Shown here: piece after piece, positions 34,504-42,987 of the stretch
Position numbering within the stretch: the stretch's first letter is position 1
Layout of the letters: each line of letters opens with the position of its first letter
Source of the DNA: JBBQER01 sp052148155
GTDB taxonomy: Bacteria; Actinomycetota; Acidimicrobiia; IMCC26256; PALSA-610
DNA length: 64,000 nt
NCBI GenBank assembly: GCA_052148155.1
Contig: JBKQIY010000166.1
Coordinates: 1 to 64,000, forward strand
Direction: 5' to 3'
Made by a program: the position numbers and the translations under genes
Notes under the pieces: generated by a model
What the model saw: the letters and a program-made list of their open reading frames with translations, nothing else
Told to the model about the DNA's origin: nothing
The model's database searches: none

Positions 34504-35421
34504 CTGAGCCAGGTCCTGCGTTCCCGCCTCGCGCTCAGCGTTGTCGTGGTCGCCTACGACATGGCGCGTGAGCTGCCACGGACGCTGCGTTCGCTCGCGC
34601 CCGGCTATCAACGGGGGATCGCAGCCGACGAGTACGAGGTCGTCGTCGTCGACAACGGCTCACCCGAACCGATCGACCCGGCTGTCCTGTCCTCGTTTCC
34701 CGGACAGCTCCGCACCGTGCGGATCGATCCGGCACCACCGACGCCGGCGAAAGCCGCGAATGTCGGCCTCGAGATGGCACAGGCCGACCTGGTGGGATTG
34801 TTGATCGACGGCGCCCGGATGACGAGTCCGGGATTCCTCGCGCACGCGCTGCTCGGTCGGCGGCTCGCGCCGCGGCCAATCATCGCGACGCTCGGATGGC
34901 ATCTCGGAACGACCCGACACATGGATGCACGCGACGCCGGCTACGACGAGGTCGCAGAAGACCAACTGCTCGACCGGCTCGACTGGGAACACGACGGGTA
35001 CCGCTTGTTCTCGGCCGCGACGTTGGCCGCGTCCTCGGCGCGTGGCTGGTTCCGGCCGATGGGGGAGAGCAACGGATTGTTCATGCCGAACGGGCTGTGG
35101 GACGAGCTCGGCGGTCTCGACGAAGGGTTCGCGCTGCCGGGAGGCGGCCTGTCGAACCATGACCTGTTCCGCCGCGCCTGTGAGCTCCCCGACGTGTGCC
35201 TCGTCGTGCTGCTCGGCGAAGGAACCTTTCATCAGATCCACGGCGGAGCGGCGACGTCAGGCCGGCTCAGCTGGGATGAGATGCACGCCGAGTACGTCGC
35301 ACGGCGCGGTAGTGCGTACCAACCTCCCCGCAACGAACGGCTGTACGTCGGAACGGTTCCCGATTCGACGCTCGAACATGTCGAGTACTCGGCCAGACGA
35401 GCGAGAGAACTTCCGAGCTAA
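34504..35421 (+). CDS. family 2 glycosyltransferase with apparent CTG start
   Basis: A 305-residue GT2. The first strand LSVVVVAYDM and VVVVDNGSPEP mark the GT-A fold, and GESNGLF plus EGTFHQIHGG are shared with the GT2 module at 35418-38720. No ATG, GTG or TTG lies in frame upstream of GTG 34546, and that GTG falls inside the first beta strand. CTG at 34504 is five bases after GAAGGTG and gives a complete domain, so I chose it. The donor is unknown. It starts ten bases after the dioxygenase stop. Its stop overlaps the convergent gene by four bases. Confidence 0.78.
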   Translation: MSQVLRSRLALSVVVVAYDMARELPRTLRSLAPGYQRGIAADEYEVVVVDNGSPEPIDPAVLSSFPGQLRTVRIDPAPPTPAKAANVGLEMAQADLVGLLIDGARMTSPGFLAHALLGRRLAPRPIIATLGWHLGTTRHMDARDAGYDEVAEDQLLDRLDWEHDGYRLFSAATLAASSARGWFRPMGESNGLFMPNGLWDELGGLDEGFALPGGGLSNHDLFRRACELPDVCLVVLLGEGTFHQIHGGAATSGRLSWDEMHAEYVARRGSAYQPPRNERLYVGTVPDSTLEHVEYSARRARELPS

Positions 35422-38400
35422 CGGGTCCGCTTCAAGAAGCCGGACGGATTGAACGTCAGTCCGTACTTCTCCATCGTCGTGTCCGCGACGAACTCGCCGT
35501 GCTGCGCCAAGATCCGCTTCACCGCCTCGAGCGGCCCCGGACCGAAGCCGGGCCATACCGGATGACCGTTCACGATCGTGTTCTCCACGATCACGTACGA
35601 GTCGATCGGCACGAACGGCGCGTAGACCTTGAACTCGCCCTCGATCCGCAAGTTGGTGCCCGGCAGCGAGCCGAGGACGACGAGCGCGTGGGGGGCGTCG
35701 CCGACGATCTCGCCGACACGGCGGACGGTGTCGGCATCGTGTGCCGGTCCTTCGATGTAGGTGATACGCCGATGTTCGGCGCGGTGGTCGGCGACGTGAG
35801 GATCGATCGAAACGACTTGGCCGTGATCGAGAAGGTCGCAGATCGACGCGAGGAACAGGGCCCGTCCCCCGTTGGCGGTGCCGGTCTCGATGATCCAGTC
35901 GGGCCGGACCCGTTCGAGGATCTCTTGGTAGACGACCAGATCGGTCGGCGCTTTCGCGACCCGCTGACCGAGCCACGTCGTCTCACGCCACGCCAGGCTG
36001 TGCCAGAACGCGTCGATGAACGACGCCTTCAGCTCGTCGGGGATTGGTGTCGACACGGTCGGCTGGCCGTCAGGTCCCGTGTTCACCGGACCGGTGTGGA
36101 ATGCGCTGGCCGTCATGCGTCGAGCGCGGGTGCGTTGGGCGCCGGGAAACATCGTCCCGACGTAGTGCAACGTCTTGCCGGCGCCGCGGAACTGGCGGCC
36201 GCGCAGCTCGGCGAAATGGTCGGCGTAGCCGACGATCGTGGAGCGGCGCTCGGCCGGATCGGCGCGATTGGTGGTGGTACCACCGTGCATCTGGTGGAAC
36301 GAACCTTCACCCAAGATCGTGACGACGTTCACGTCGGGCGCGGCACCGAGCCGTTCGTACAGGTCAAGGTTCGCGTAGCCGCCGCCCGCCATCTCGAAGC
36401 TTTCGTCGAACGAGCCGTACTGTTCGAGCAGCTTGCGCGGCACGAAGATGCAGTTGCTTTCCCACAGACCGTCGAACCAGTCACGGTCGCCGATGAAATG
36501 ACCGATGTCGAACAGGCGGTAGCCGTCGAGCGGCCACTCGATCTGGCGGAACAGTTCATCTTCGTAGGTCTGGTCGTATCCGTTCAGCATCGCGTCGGGC
36601 TGTTGACCGGGCCCGACATACCACTGTTGCGTCACCACGATCGCCGGCTCGTAGGTCGACAGCCCCGCCATCCCGAACCGCAACACGCTCGGGGTGAGCA
36701 CATGGGCGCCGTCAATCATGAACACGATCGTGTCGCCCGCGGCGAGCCGGACGCCGTAGTTCAGCGCGTCGACCGGCGTCGGTGTCGCGTTCGCGTCGAG
36801 GTCGACATAGCGGAACTCGGATCCGAAACTGCGGACCTCGTCTTCGCCCAACTTCTGGTCAGGAGCCGAGCCGTTGTCGATCACGATGACCTCGTAGTCG
36901 AGGCCGTCGATGCCTTGCTGATACGCGCGCGACAGCGAGTGCAGCGTCCGTTGCGCCTCACGTTTCATGTTGTAGAACACGACCACGACCGACAAATCTT
37001 TGGTCACCGCCGGCGGCGCAGGCGCGGGTGGTGCCAGCGGCGCACGCGACCGACGCCCGAGCCTGGCCCGCAACTTCGCCGAACGAGACGATGGTTCCGC
37101 CGGCTCGGTTGGCGGTGTCGGCACCACCGGCAGGGTCTTTCGCCATGCCACGCCCGAACCGGCGACGCGCTGCAACGGCGAGTCGATGTGATGCTCGGCC
37201 CGGAAGGCCGCGATGGCAGCCGCCCGTGTGGGGGTGTCGGAATCGTCGACGACGACGACGCCGTCGACGACGACCCGGCCGTAGAGCGACTCGAGCGTCG
37301 CGCCGAGATCGGCGGCGTCGCCGACGCCGATCCGTAACAACGCGACCTCGGTGATGGGCGCGTCGGGCAACGTGTCAGCGGGCGGGCCTTGCAGGAAGCG
37401 AACATGGTCGTCGAGCAGCCCGAACCGTGCGAAGCCGTCTCGTACCGTGTTCAGGTCAGACCACGCGACAACCGGATCGTGCGGCCGGTCGTCGACGCGG
37501 AACCGGTCGGCGACCCACACGGTACGCAGGGTCATCTCATGCGCGGCCAGATACCCGCGCATGAACATCGCGCCGCCACCACGCCCCGTGCCCGACTCGA
37601 CCAGGTCGCCGGCGATGCCGGATTCCCGAACGAGATCGAGACTTTCGCGCAAGTGCTCGATCCGGGCGCGTCCCATGTCGGTGTAGGGGAGGGTCGAACC
37701 GGTATGCCCGGCGTGCGGAAGTGTGCCCGACCGTCGTTGTGCGACGAGCTGTTCCCATTTCAACTGCATCTCGCGGGTCGGGTCGCCCAGCTTGGGTCGT
37801 TCGGGCACCTTGCCGAGCTCGATACAGCTCGCCAGATATTGCAGCCGCAGTTCGTGGTCGAGGTACAGCTCGTCAAGCAACGCCGACGCGAGCAGATCGA
37901 GATAACGGGTAGCGCCGCGGCTGACCATGTCTCGGCGGCCGTAATAGTCGTTGTGTTGGAACAGGATCGCCTGCAAGCGGGTCGATTCTGCGATGTCCAA
38001 GAGCACGTCTTTGCCCTCGGCCGACTCGAATCGATCGAGGAGCCGCGCCAGTTCCGGCTCGCGTTCGAGCCGGGCGACTTCGACCACGATCGCCAGCCCG
38101 AAATACACGGGCAGCACCACGACCCGCAGCGGCCGGTCGTAACCGGCGACGAAATCGTCGAGCGCGGTCATGACTCCGTTGCGTTCCCCGCCTTCCATCA
38201 CCGCGTTGTAATGCAACGGGTTCAGGCCCCCCTGCGGCAACACCCGCCTGGTCCCCGGCCGGATGCCTTTCATCTCGTACGGCTGGCGGAACTCTTCGGG
38301 GATCCGCTCCGGCGAGTAGTACAGGTCGCGCCGACCATACGGCCAGCACACGTCGTGCATGATCAGCACCGGCAGCGGCGCGCCGTTCCGCCGGGCGGTC

Positions 38401-38720
38401 TCGCTCAAGATCCGCAGCTCGTGGTACACGGTGAACCAGTTGTGATCGCCGTCGATGAGTGCGACGTCGACCGCGGCCAGCTGCGGCAACACGCGATGGC
38501 TGACGTCGCGGTGGAAGATGTAACGGCCCGGGAACTGCCGCTCGTGGGCGGCCGGGTCGAACTCCGGTATCGGGTCGATCACATGCAACTCGGTGTCGGG
38601 TCCGAGACGCTCCAACATCAACGCGGTGGTCTCGCCGCGCAGCGCGCCGATTTCCACGATCCGGCGCGCGTGGGTCGCCTGAATGACTGGCCACACCACA
38701 CGATCCCAAAACGGGTACAT
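35418..38720 (-). CDS. 1,100-residue four-module methyltransferase/glycosyltransferase protein
   Basis: The longest gene here. Residues 1-215 look like a class I methyltransferase of the Methyltransf_24 type (IVEIGALRGE at 21-30, ALIDGDH at 87-93). Residues 347-530 resemble TylF macrocin O-methyltransferases (GDLVESGTGRGGG at 371-383). A Pro-rich linker (531-573) follows. Residues 575-860 are GT2, close to the protein at 34504. Residues 895-1100 resemble cephalosporin hydroxylase/CmcI-type methyltransferases (IIETGTANGG at 943-952, NGHPVWPGFGPGP). In the last module the usual VEDT is VENT, and the metal-site region is altered, so it may be inactive. No membrane helix. It starts 17 bases after the gene at 38737. 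One chain may add and methylate a sugar. Confidence 0.8.
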   Translation of the reverse strand: MYPFWDRVVWPVIQATHARRIVEIGALRGETTALMLERLGPDTELHVIDPIPEFDPAAHERQFPGRYIFHRDVSHRVLPQLAAVDVALIDGDHNWFTVYHELRILSETARRNGAPLPVLIMHDVCWPYGRRDLYYSPERIPEEFRQPYEMKGIRPGTRRVLPQGGLNPLHYNAVMEGGERNGVMTALDDFVAGYDRPLRVVVLPVYFGLAIVVEVARLEREPELARLLDRFESAEGKDVLLDIAESTRLQAILFQHNDYYGRRDMVSRGATRYLDLLASALLDELYLDHELRLQYLASCIELGKVPERPKLGDPTREMQLKWEQLVAQRRSGTLPHAGHTGSTLPYTDMGRARIEHLRESLDLVRESGIAGDLVESGTGRGGGAMFMRGYLAAHEMTLRTVWVADRFRVDDRPHDPVVAWSDLNTVRDGFARFGLLDDHVRFLQGPPADTLPDAPITEVALLRIGVGDAADLGATLESLYGRVVVDGVVVVDDSDTPTRAAAIAAFRAEHHIDSPLQRVAGSGVAWRKTLPVVPTPPTEPAEPSSRSAKLRARLGRRSRAPLAPPAPAPPAVTKDLSVVVVFYNMKREAQRTLHSLSRAYQQGIDGLDYEVIVIDNGSAPDQKLGEDEVRSFGSEFRYVDLDANATPTPVDALNYGVRLAAGDTIVFMIDGAHVLTPSVLRFGMAGLSTYEPAIVVTQQWYVGPGQQPDAMLNGYDQTYEDELFRQIEWPLDGYRLFDIGHFIGDRDWFDGLWESNCIFVPRKLLEQYGSFDESFEMAGGGYANLDLYERLGAAPDVNVVTILGEGSFHQMHGGTTTNRADPAERRSTIVGYADHFAELRGRQFRGAGKTLHYVGTMFPGAQRTRARRMTASAFHTGPVNTGPDGQPTVSTPIPDELKASFIDAFWHSLAWRETTWLGQRVAKAPTDLVVYQEILERVRPDWIIETGTANGGRALFLASICDLLDHGQVVSIDPHVADHRAEHRRITYIEGPAHDADTVRRVGEIVGDAPHALVVLGSLPGTNLRIEGEFKVYAPFVPIDSYVIVENTIVNGHPVWPGFGPGPLEAVKRILAQHGEFVADTTMEKYGLTFNPSGFLKRTR

Positions 38721-38736
38721 GCGACGGTCGCGCCCG

Positions 38737-39429
38737 CTAGCGGAACTTGGAGGTCGACGGCAGCACCACAATCTCAACGACGGCGGCTCTGCGTTTGGCG
38801 CCGACGCCGACCCGGAAATACCGGACCACGACCCGGTCCTTGGCGGCGATATCCGGTACGGCACCCGGTCCCGTCTTGAGCACCGGTGCGCCGGACGTCT
38901 TGATGACCAGACCTGCGCCCCGCAGGCTCTTGAGCGTCATCGAAGTCCCCGGCACAACTGCGGTCACCGCAGCCCCGATCAACGCCGCGGCGGGCAGGAC
39001 GACGACTTCGGTCGCAGTCGTCGGATTGGACGAGCTCGGCTGGAACAGCACTTTGGATCCGACCTTGATGTCCGACGCGGATGCTGGCTTCGCGAGCGCG
39101 ATACGCGTCTTTTCGCCGAGCGACAACCGGACCACCTTCTTGGGTCCGGTCACGACGATGAGCACGTCCTTTTTGACGGGCGCGTAGGCCGCACCGATCA
39201 GGTCAGGCGCCGCGGTGAGTTTGGTCGAAAGGGCCCGGGCCGCCGCGCCGGTCCCGAGGACCGCCGCCGCCACCTTCTTCGCCGGTTTGATGTGGCTCTC
39301 TTCGACCCTGTACCCGATCGCGAAGCCGGCGACCAACGACACGGCCACACCGAGCGCGATCGTTGCCAAAAGGAAACGCACAGAGCGATCTTCGAGTGCG
39401 CTCTGCATGATGCGTCTCAGCCTGGCCAT
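38737..39429 (-). CDS. membrane-anchored beta-domain protein, counterpart of 32709
   Basis: A 230-residue protein with an N-terminal membrane helix (about 20-41). A charged spacer comes next, then three repeats of about 55 residues with VRLSLGEKTRIALAK, VGSKVLFQPSS, VVVLPAA and VVVRYFRVG. The plan matches the protein at 32709, though identity looks low. It should face outward. TAGGAG lies before the ATG. It is the first gene of an operon with the four-module protein. The role could be scaffolding or binding of the glycan, by inference only. Confidence 0.65.
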   Translation of the reverse strand: MARLRRIMQSALEDRSVRFLLATIALGVAVSLVAGFAIGYRVEESHIKPAKKVAAAVLGTGAAARALSTKLTAAPDLIGAAYAPVKKDVLIVVTGPKKVVRLSLGEKTRIALAKPASASDIKVGSKVLFQPSSSNPTTATEVVVLPAAALIGAAVTAVVPGTSMTLKSLRGAGLVIKTSGAPVLKTGPGAVPDIAAKDRVVVRYFRVGVGAKRRAAVVEIVVLPSTSKFR

Positions 39430-39599
39430 GAACGACTCCTACATGCGGAAGTTGGCGTTGATCTGGGCCAACAGTCTTACCGATCGGCCGGGCGCCACGT
39501 CATGCGAGGCCACGACAGGCACTCCAGCCTCCCTGTCCGGCGGCGGTGGCGTCAAGGGCCAAAACGAGCCGGACCGGACTTATCGACCAGGCCTCCGAG

Positions 39600-39968
39600 T
39601 CAGAGTCGGGTCCGGCGACGGGCTCGAGATCGTCGCGAACGGCGCGACAAGGCAGGGAGGGTCAGGACAATCAGCAGCGGAACCACCCCCACAACCAAAA
39701 ATGTGGTTGCGGTGTGCACCTGTGCCGAGCTCGTGTGTTGGCAGCGGGTGTACGCCCTCGAAAACACGGGTGGGACCGCGACCCGGGCCGATACCGCGAG
39801 GCGCGGATCTTTGGGGAACAGCACACTTCCGCAGCGGAAAATCCTCGGCGAGGGTGGCACCCGGACCGAGAAATCGCGGGTGGCGACGATCCCGGCGCCC
39901 AGCATGAAGGCCAGGCCCGCCAACGCGAGGATCGTCGCCGCGATGCGGGCCGCTTGATTGGGCTTCAC
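39600..39968 (-). CDS. small two-span membrane protein with extracytoplasmic Cys pair
   Basis: A 122-residue protein. Helix one (about 8-28) is followed by a loop of about 55 residues with FSVRVPP, FRCGSVLFPKD and a second Cys in YTRCQH. Helix two (about 85-105) and an Arg-rich tail end it. Proteins with this CGS...P loop between two helices are common in actinobacteria and have no assigned function. The GTG at 39968 gives the correct topology. A much longer upstream open frame is not protein-like. Confidence 0.7.
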   Translation of the reverse strand: MKPNQAARIAATILALAGLAFMLGAGIVATRDFSVRVPPSPRIFRCGSVLFPKDPRLAVSARVAVPPVFSRAYTRCQHTSSAQVHTATTFLVVGVVPLLIVLTLPALSRRSRRSRARRRTRL

Positions 39969-40052
39969 ACGCCACCGGTTTCGTGGAACACGGCCGCAGC
40001 CTACGACCTGGGATGCGACTATCGTCGCGAGCTTCAAGGACGGTGCACCGCC

Positions 40053-40259
40053 ATGCTCTGGTACCTCGACGCCACGTCGATGCCGATCCACATCGACGCG
40101 CAGACAAATCCGATTCCGCCGATCCTCATCTTCGTCGCTGCCTGCCTCTTGGTGTGGTTCGCGACCGGTCTGGCCCGGCGCCGCGACGAGCGGCGGGCTC
40201 GGGTGCGCGACCTCTCCCAGTGGACCCACGGGCGATCGCGGCGGCCGCCGCGATACTGA
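40053..40259 (+). CDS. small single-span membrane protein
   Basis: A 68-residue protein with one hydrophobic helix (about 22-40, ILIFVAACLLVWF) and a basic cytoplasmic tail. No family. AAGGA lies 14 bases before the ATG, rather far. It is 37 bases ahead of the methyltransferase gene and probably co-transcribed. It could be a chance hydrophobic frame, but its position and composition favour a gene. Confidence 0.5.
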   Translation: MLWYLDATSMPIHIDAQTNPIPPILIFVAACLLVWFATGLARRRDERRARVRDLSQWTHGRSRRPPRY

Positions 40260-40296
40260 TCCTGGCGGTCGCGACCTCACGGCAAGGAGTGTGGCG

Positions 40297-41058
40297 GTGA
40301 CGCCCTCACCGGAGGGACTGCCCGAACCCGATCTTTCGATTCACTCGATCGGTCTCGGCGCCGACTCGCGCGGCCTTCCCGGACGGCGCGCGAACCAGCT
40401 GGCGCTGTTGCAACGCTACGGGCTGGTTCCCACATCTCGCGTGCTCGAGATCGGCTGCGGGGTCGGTTGGCTCGCCTATGACCTCGCCGCCCGCCTCGAC
40501 CCGGCCGGCTCCTATACGGGTTTCGACGTGAGCGCCGCGGCGATCGGCTGGCTGAACGAACATCTCGCGCCGCGCCTCGCCAACTTCCGTTTCGATCTCG
40601 TCGACGCACGCAACCCGCGGTATCGCCCCGACGACGGCATGAGCGCCGAACAGGTCCGGTTCCCGTACCCCGATCGCCAGTTCGACCTCGTCTGCGCATT
40701 CGGGGTCTTCATGCACGTCGAACAGCTCGGGATCGAACGCTATCTCGTCGAGATCGGGCGGGTCCTCGAAGTGGGACGACCCGCGCTGTGCAGCTTCATG
40801 GCACTCACGCCCCACGATGAGGCGCCCCGCAACGGACGCCGCGCGTACGTCCAGGTCGAACCCGGCGTGTACACCTCGCGTCCCGACCGCGTCGGATGGT
40901 CGTTGGCGTACGACGACACCCTCATCCGCGCCATGATCGACAACGCCGGCCTCGAGCTCGTCACCTGCGAGGAAGGCGCGTGGCACGGCCGTCGGCCGTC
41001 GGGCGGCGACGCCGTACCCGGCGCCGACCTCTACGTCGTGTCTCCGACCGTCCGATGA
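40297..41058 (+). CDS. class I SAM-dependent methyltransferase
   Basis: A 253-residue methyltransferase with VLEIGCGVGW (49-58), the acidic FDVS of strand 2, DARNPRY and FDLVCAFGVFMHV. The C-terminal YDDTLIRAMIDNAG is typical of Methyltransf_11/12 proteins in glycan clusters. AGGAG is eight bases before GTG 40297. GTG 40291 is too close to it. The stop overlaps the sulfotransferase ATG as ATGA, so methylation and sulfation of the same product are likely coupled, by inference. Confidence 0.83.
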   Translation: MTPSPEGLPEPDLSIHSIGLGADSRGLPGRRANQLALLQRYGLVPTSRVLEIGCGVGWLAYDLAARLDPAGSYTGFDVSAAAIGWLNEHLAPRLANFRFDLVDARNPRYRPDDGMSAEQVRFPYPDRQFDLVCAFGVFMHVEQLGIERYLVEIGRVLEVGRPALCSFMALTPHDEAPRNGRRAYVQVEPGVYTSRPDRVGWSLAYDDTLIRAMIDNAGLELVTCEEGAWHGRRPSGGDAVPGADLYVVSPTVR

Positions 41059-42011
41059 CCGCGGACACCGTGCCGGACTCGACGTCGAGGGCAGTGTGCG
41101 TCACCGGCATGCACCGCAGCGGGACATCAGTCGTCGCCGGAGCGCTGCGCTTCCTCGGGGTCTCGCTCGGAAATCCCGAGCGGATGTTGCGGCCCGGACC
41201 CGACAACCCGAAAGGATATTTCGAGGTCCAATCAATCGTGCAGTTCGACGACGAGTTGCTCGCGCACCTCGGCGGCGCCTGGGACCAGCCGCCCGTCCTC
41301 GACCCGGGCTGGGAACTCGATCCGGACCTGCGGCCGTTCCGCGCGCAGGCCGCCGACATCCTCGAAGACACCTTCGGCCCGCGGTCGCATTGGCCGGCTG
41401 TGTGTGCCTGGAAGGATCCGCGTCTGTCGCTGCTGTTGTCGTTCTGGCGGACCGTCACGCCGATCGCGACGACGATCGTGGTCGTGCGCGATCCGGTCGA
41501 GGTCGCCGCGTCGCTCGGCGCACGCCGATATCCGGTCGGTGCGGCGCAAGCCGCGAGTCTGTGGCTGCGGTATCTGTTCGCCGCCACCGCGGCCGACCCG
41601 GCGCACCTGCTCGTCCGGCACTCCGACATCTTCGACGACCTGGCCGGCACAGTGGCGCGCGTGGTGCACCATCTCGGCCTTCCCATGCCCGACGCGCAGC
41701 AGGAAGCCGCCGTCCGAGCCCATCTTGACACCGGCCTGCGGCATCACGACGCGGCGAGCGCGTCGGCCGACCTCGACAACCCGCTCCTCGATCTCGCCCG
41801 GGCGGTCTGGAACGGCGGCGACGTCGACCTCGACCAAGCCGGGCCGGTCGTCGCCGACCTCATCGGGCGGGGATGGTTGCGCCCCCCGAGTGACGGGGAG
41901 CTGCTCGCCCGGGCTCGCGCCGACGTGGTCCGGGCGCGGGAGACGCTGCGCAAGACGAACCGTCGCGTCACGACGTTGGAAGCCCAACTCGGCGGCGACC
42001 AGCAGGGCTGA
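41055..42011 (+). CDS. sulfotransferase-like protein, family B
   Basis: A 318-residue protein with a P-loop-like VTGMHRSGTSVVAG (near residue 18) and VVVRDPVEVAASL (near 140), as in Sulfotransfer_3-type enzymes found beside glycosyltransferases. The last 35 residues form a coiled coil (RARETLRKTNRRVTTLEAQL). Such tails often precede a fused partner, but here the chain ends. It is translated with the upstream methyltransferase. PAPS-dependent sulfation of a glycan is the likely activity. Confidence 0.8.
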   Translation: MTADTVPDSTSRAVCVTGMHRSGTSVVAGALRFLGVSLGNPERMLRPGPDNPKGYFEVQSIVQFDDELLAHLGGAWDQPPVLDPGWELDPDLRPFRAQAADILEDTFGPRSHWPAVCAWKDPRLSLLLSFWRTVTPIATTIVVVRDPVEVAASLGARRYPVGAAQAASLWLRYLFAATAADPAHLLVRHSDIFDDLAGTVARVVHHLGLPMPDAQQEAAVRAHLDTGLRHHDAASASADLDNPLLDLARAVWNGGDVDLDQAGPVVADLIGRGWLRPPSDGELLARARADVVRARETLRKTNRRVTTLEAQLGGDQQG

Positions 42012-42020
42012 TCCGGCGCC

Positions 42021-42788
42021 CTACCCAGGGTTCCACAACGACAGATCGCGGCCGATGAGCTGTTCGAGTTGGGCGACGTCCGCCGCGAAGAATTCCCACA
42101 GCTGACGGCGCTCGTCGACGCTCAGCGGACGGCGGCCCGGCTCGTCGGAGACCTGTTGCTGGTGACTGAAGCGCACCCGTTCGAACTCGGCGGGCACGAA
42201 ATCGGCGGTCGCGCCGACATGGCGCAACGCCGCGTCGTACACCGCGCGCGGGTCGTCGTCGACGTCGTCGTGGAGCACGACGAGCAGATGATCGCCGAAC
42301 CGTTGTCGATACGGTTCGAGACTCGCGCCATACCATCCGCCGGCGATGATCCCGAGCCGGTCACGTTCCGGCGGCGTTGCCCGCACCAGATCGACGAGCA
42401 CGGAGTCGTTCGGGAGCGTCCCGTGCTCCATATGGTGCACCATCGCGGACTGGGCCCGGTCGATCGGGTTGCGCAGCGTGGCGATCAGCCGGACATCGGG
42501 GAGCGTCTCCTCGATCCGTTCCGACACGACAGCCGGTCGGTGACGCCAGAACATGTAACCGGGTGTCGCTTCGCCGACGATCGCTTCGCCGGCCCAACCT
42601 TCGAACTGCTCGCGGTACCAAGGCCGGCCCTGTTCCCGGTACCGCTCGCCGTTGTTGAAGAACTCGATCTCCCGTGACGCGGTGAACACGGCCGGATGTA
42701 ATCCGAGGTTGAGCCGCAGCCAGCGGGTCGCGCTCTTCTGGGCACCGATGATGAGGAACGTGGGAAGCGGCGGCGCAGACGGTTCCAT
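42021..42788 (-). CDS. sulfotransferase, family C copy 1
   Basis: A 255-residue sulfotransferase resembling heparan N-deacetylase/sulfotransferase-type domains. The PAPS loop is GAQKSATRWLRLNL (near residue 16), the catalytic-region Lys is Lys18, and the 3' segment is LRNPIDRAQSAMVHH (near 110). A closely similar copy lies at 47813, with the same GEATPGYM and GGWY blocks. It likely sulfates a sugar hydroxyl or amine in the cytoplasm. GAGGA lies about ten bases before the ATG. It is convergent with the family B gene. Confidence 0.83.
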   Translation of the reverse strand: MEPSAPPLPTFLIIGAQKSATRWLRLNLGLHPAVFTASREIEFFNNGERYREQGRPWYREQFEGWAGEAIVGEATPGYMFWRHRPAVVSERIEETLPDVRLIATLRNPIDRAQSAMVHHMEHGTLPNDSVLVDLVRATPPERDRLGIIAGGWYGASLEPYRQRFGDHLLVVLHDDVDDDPRAVYDAALRHVGATADFVPAEFERVRFSHQQQVSDEPGRRPLSVDERRQLWEFFAADVAQLEQLIGRDLSLWNPG

Positions 42789-42987
42789 GACCCGTGTCCT
42801 CGCTTCTGTCGGCGCGGCAAGCCTGTGCACGATACAAGCCACCGGCACAGATCCGAAGGCCGGTCCGACGCCGACAACGTTCGATGGCGGTCGGCAGCGA
42901 CCCGACCTCGCCGCCGCACCAGCGAACCGGCACATACCCTTGGGTGTCGAGGGACGAGCCGCCGTGGACCGGACTGGGAGGAGTCGC

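Noticed and set aside
35499..38879. Plus-strand open frames of 612 and 496 codons
   Set aside because: Both oppose the four-module gene, whose motifs are unmistakable. The plus-strand products show no domain.
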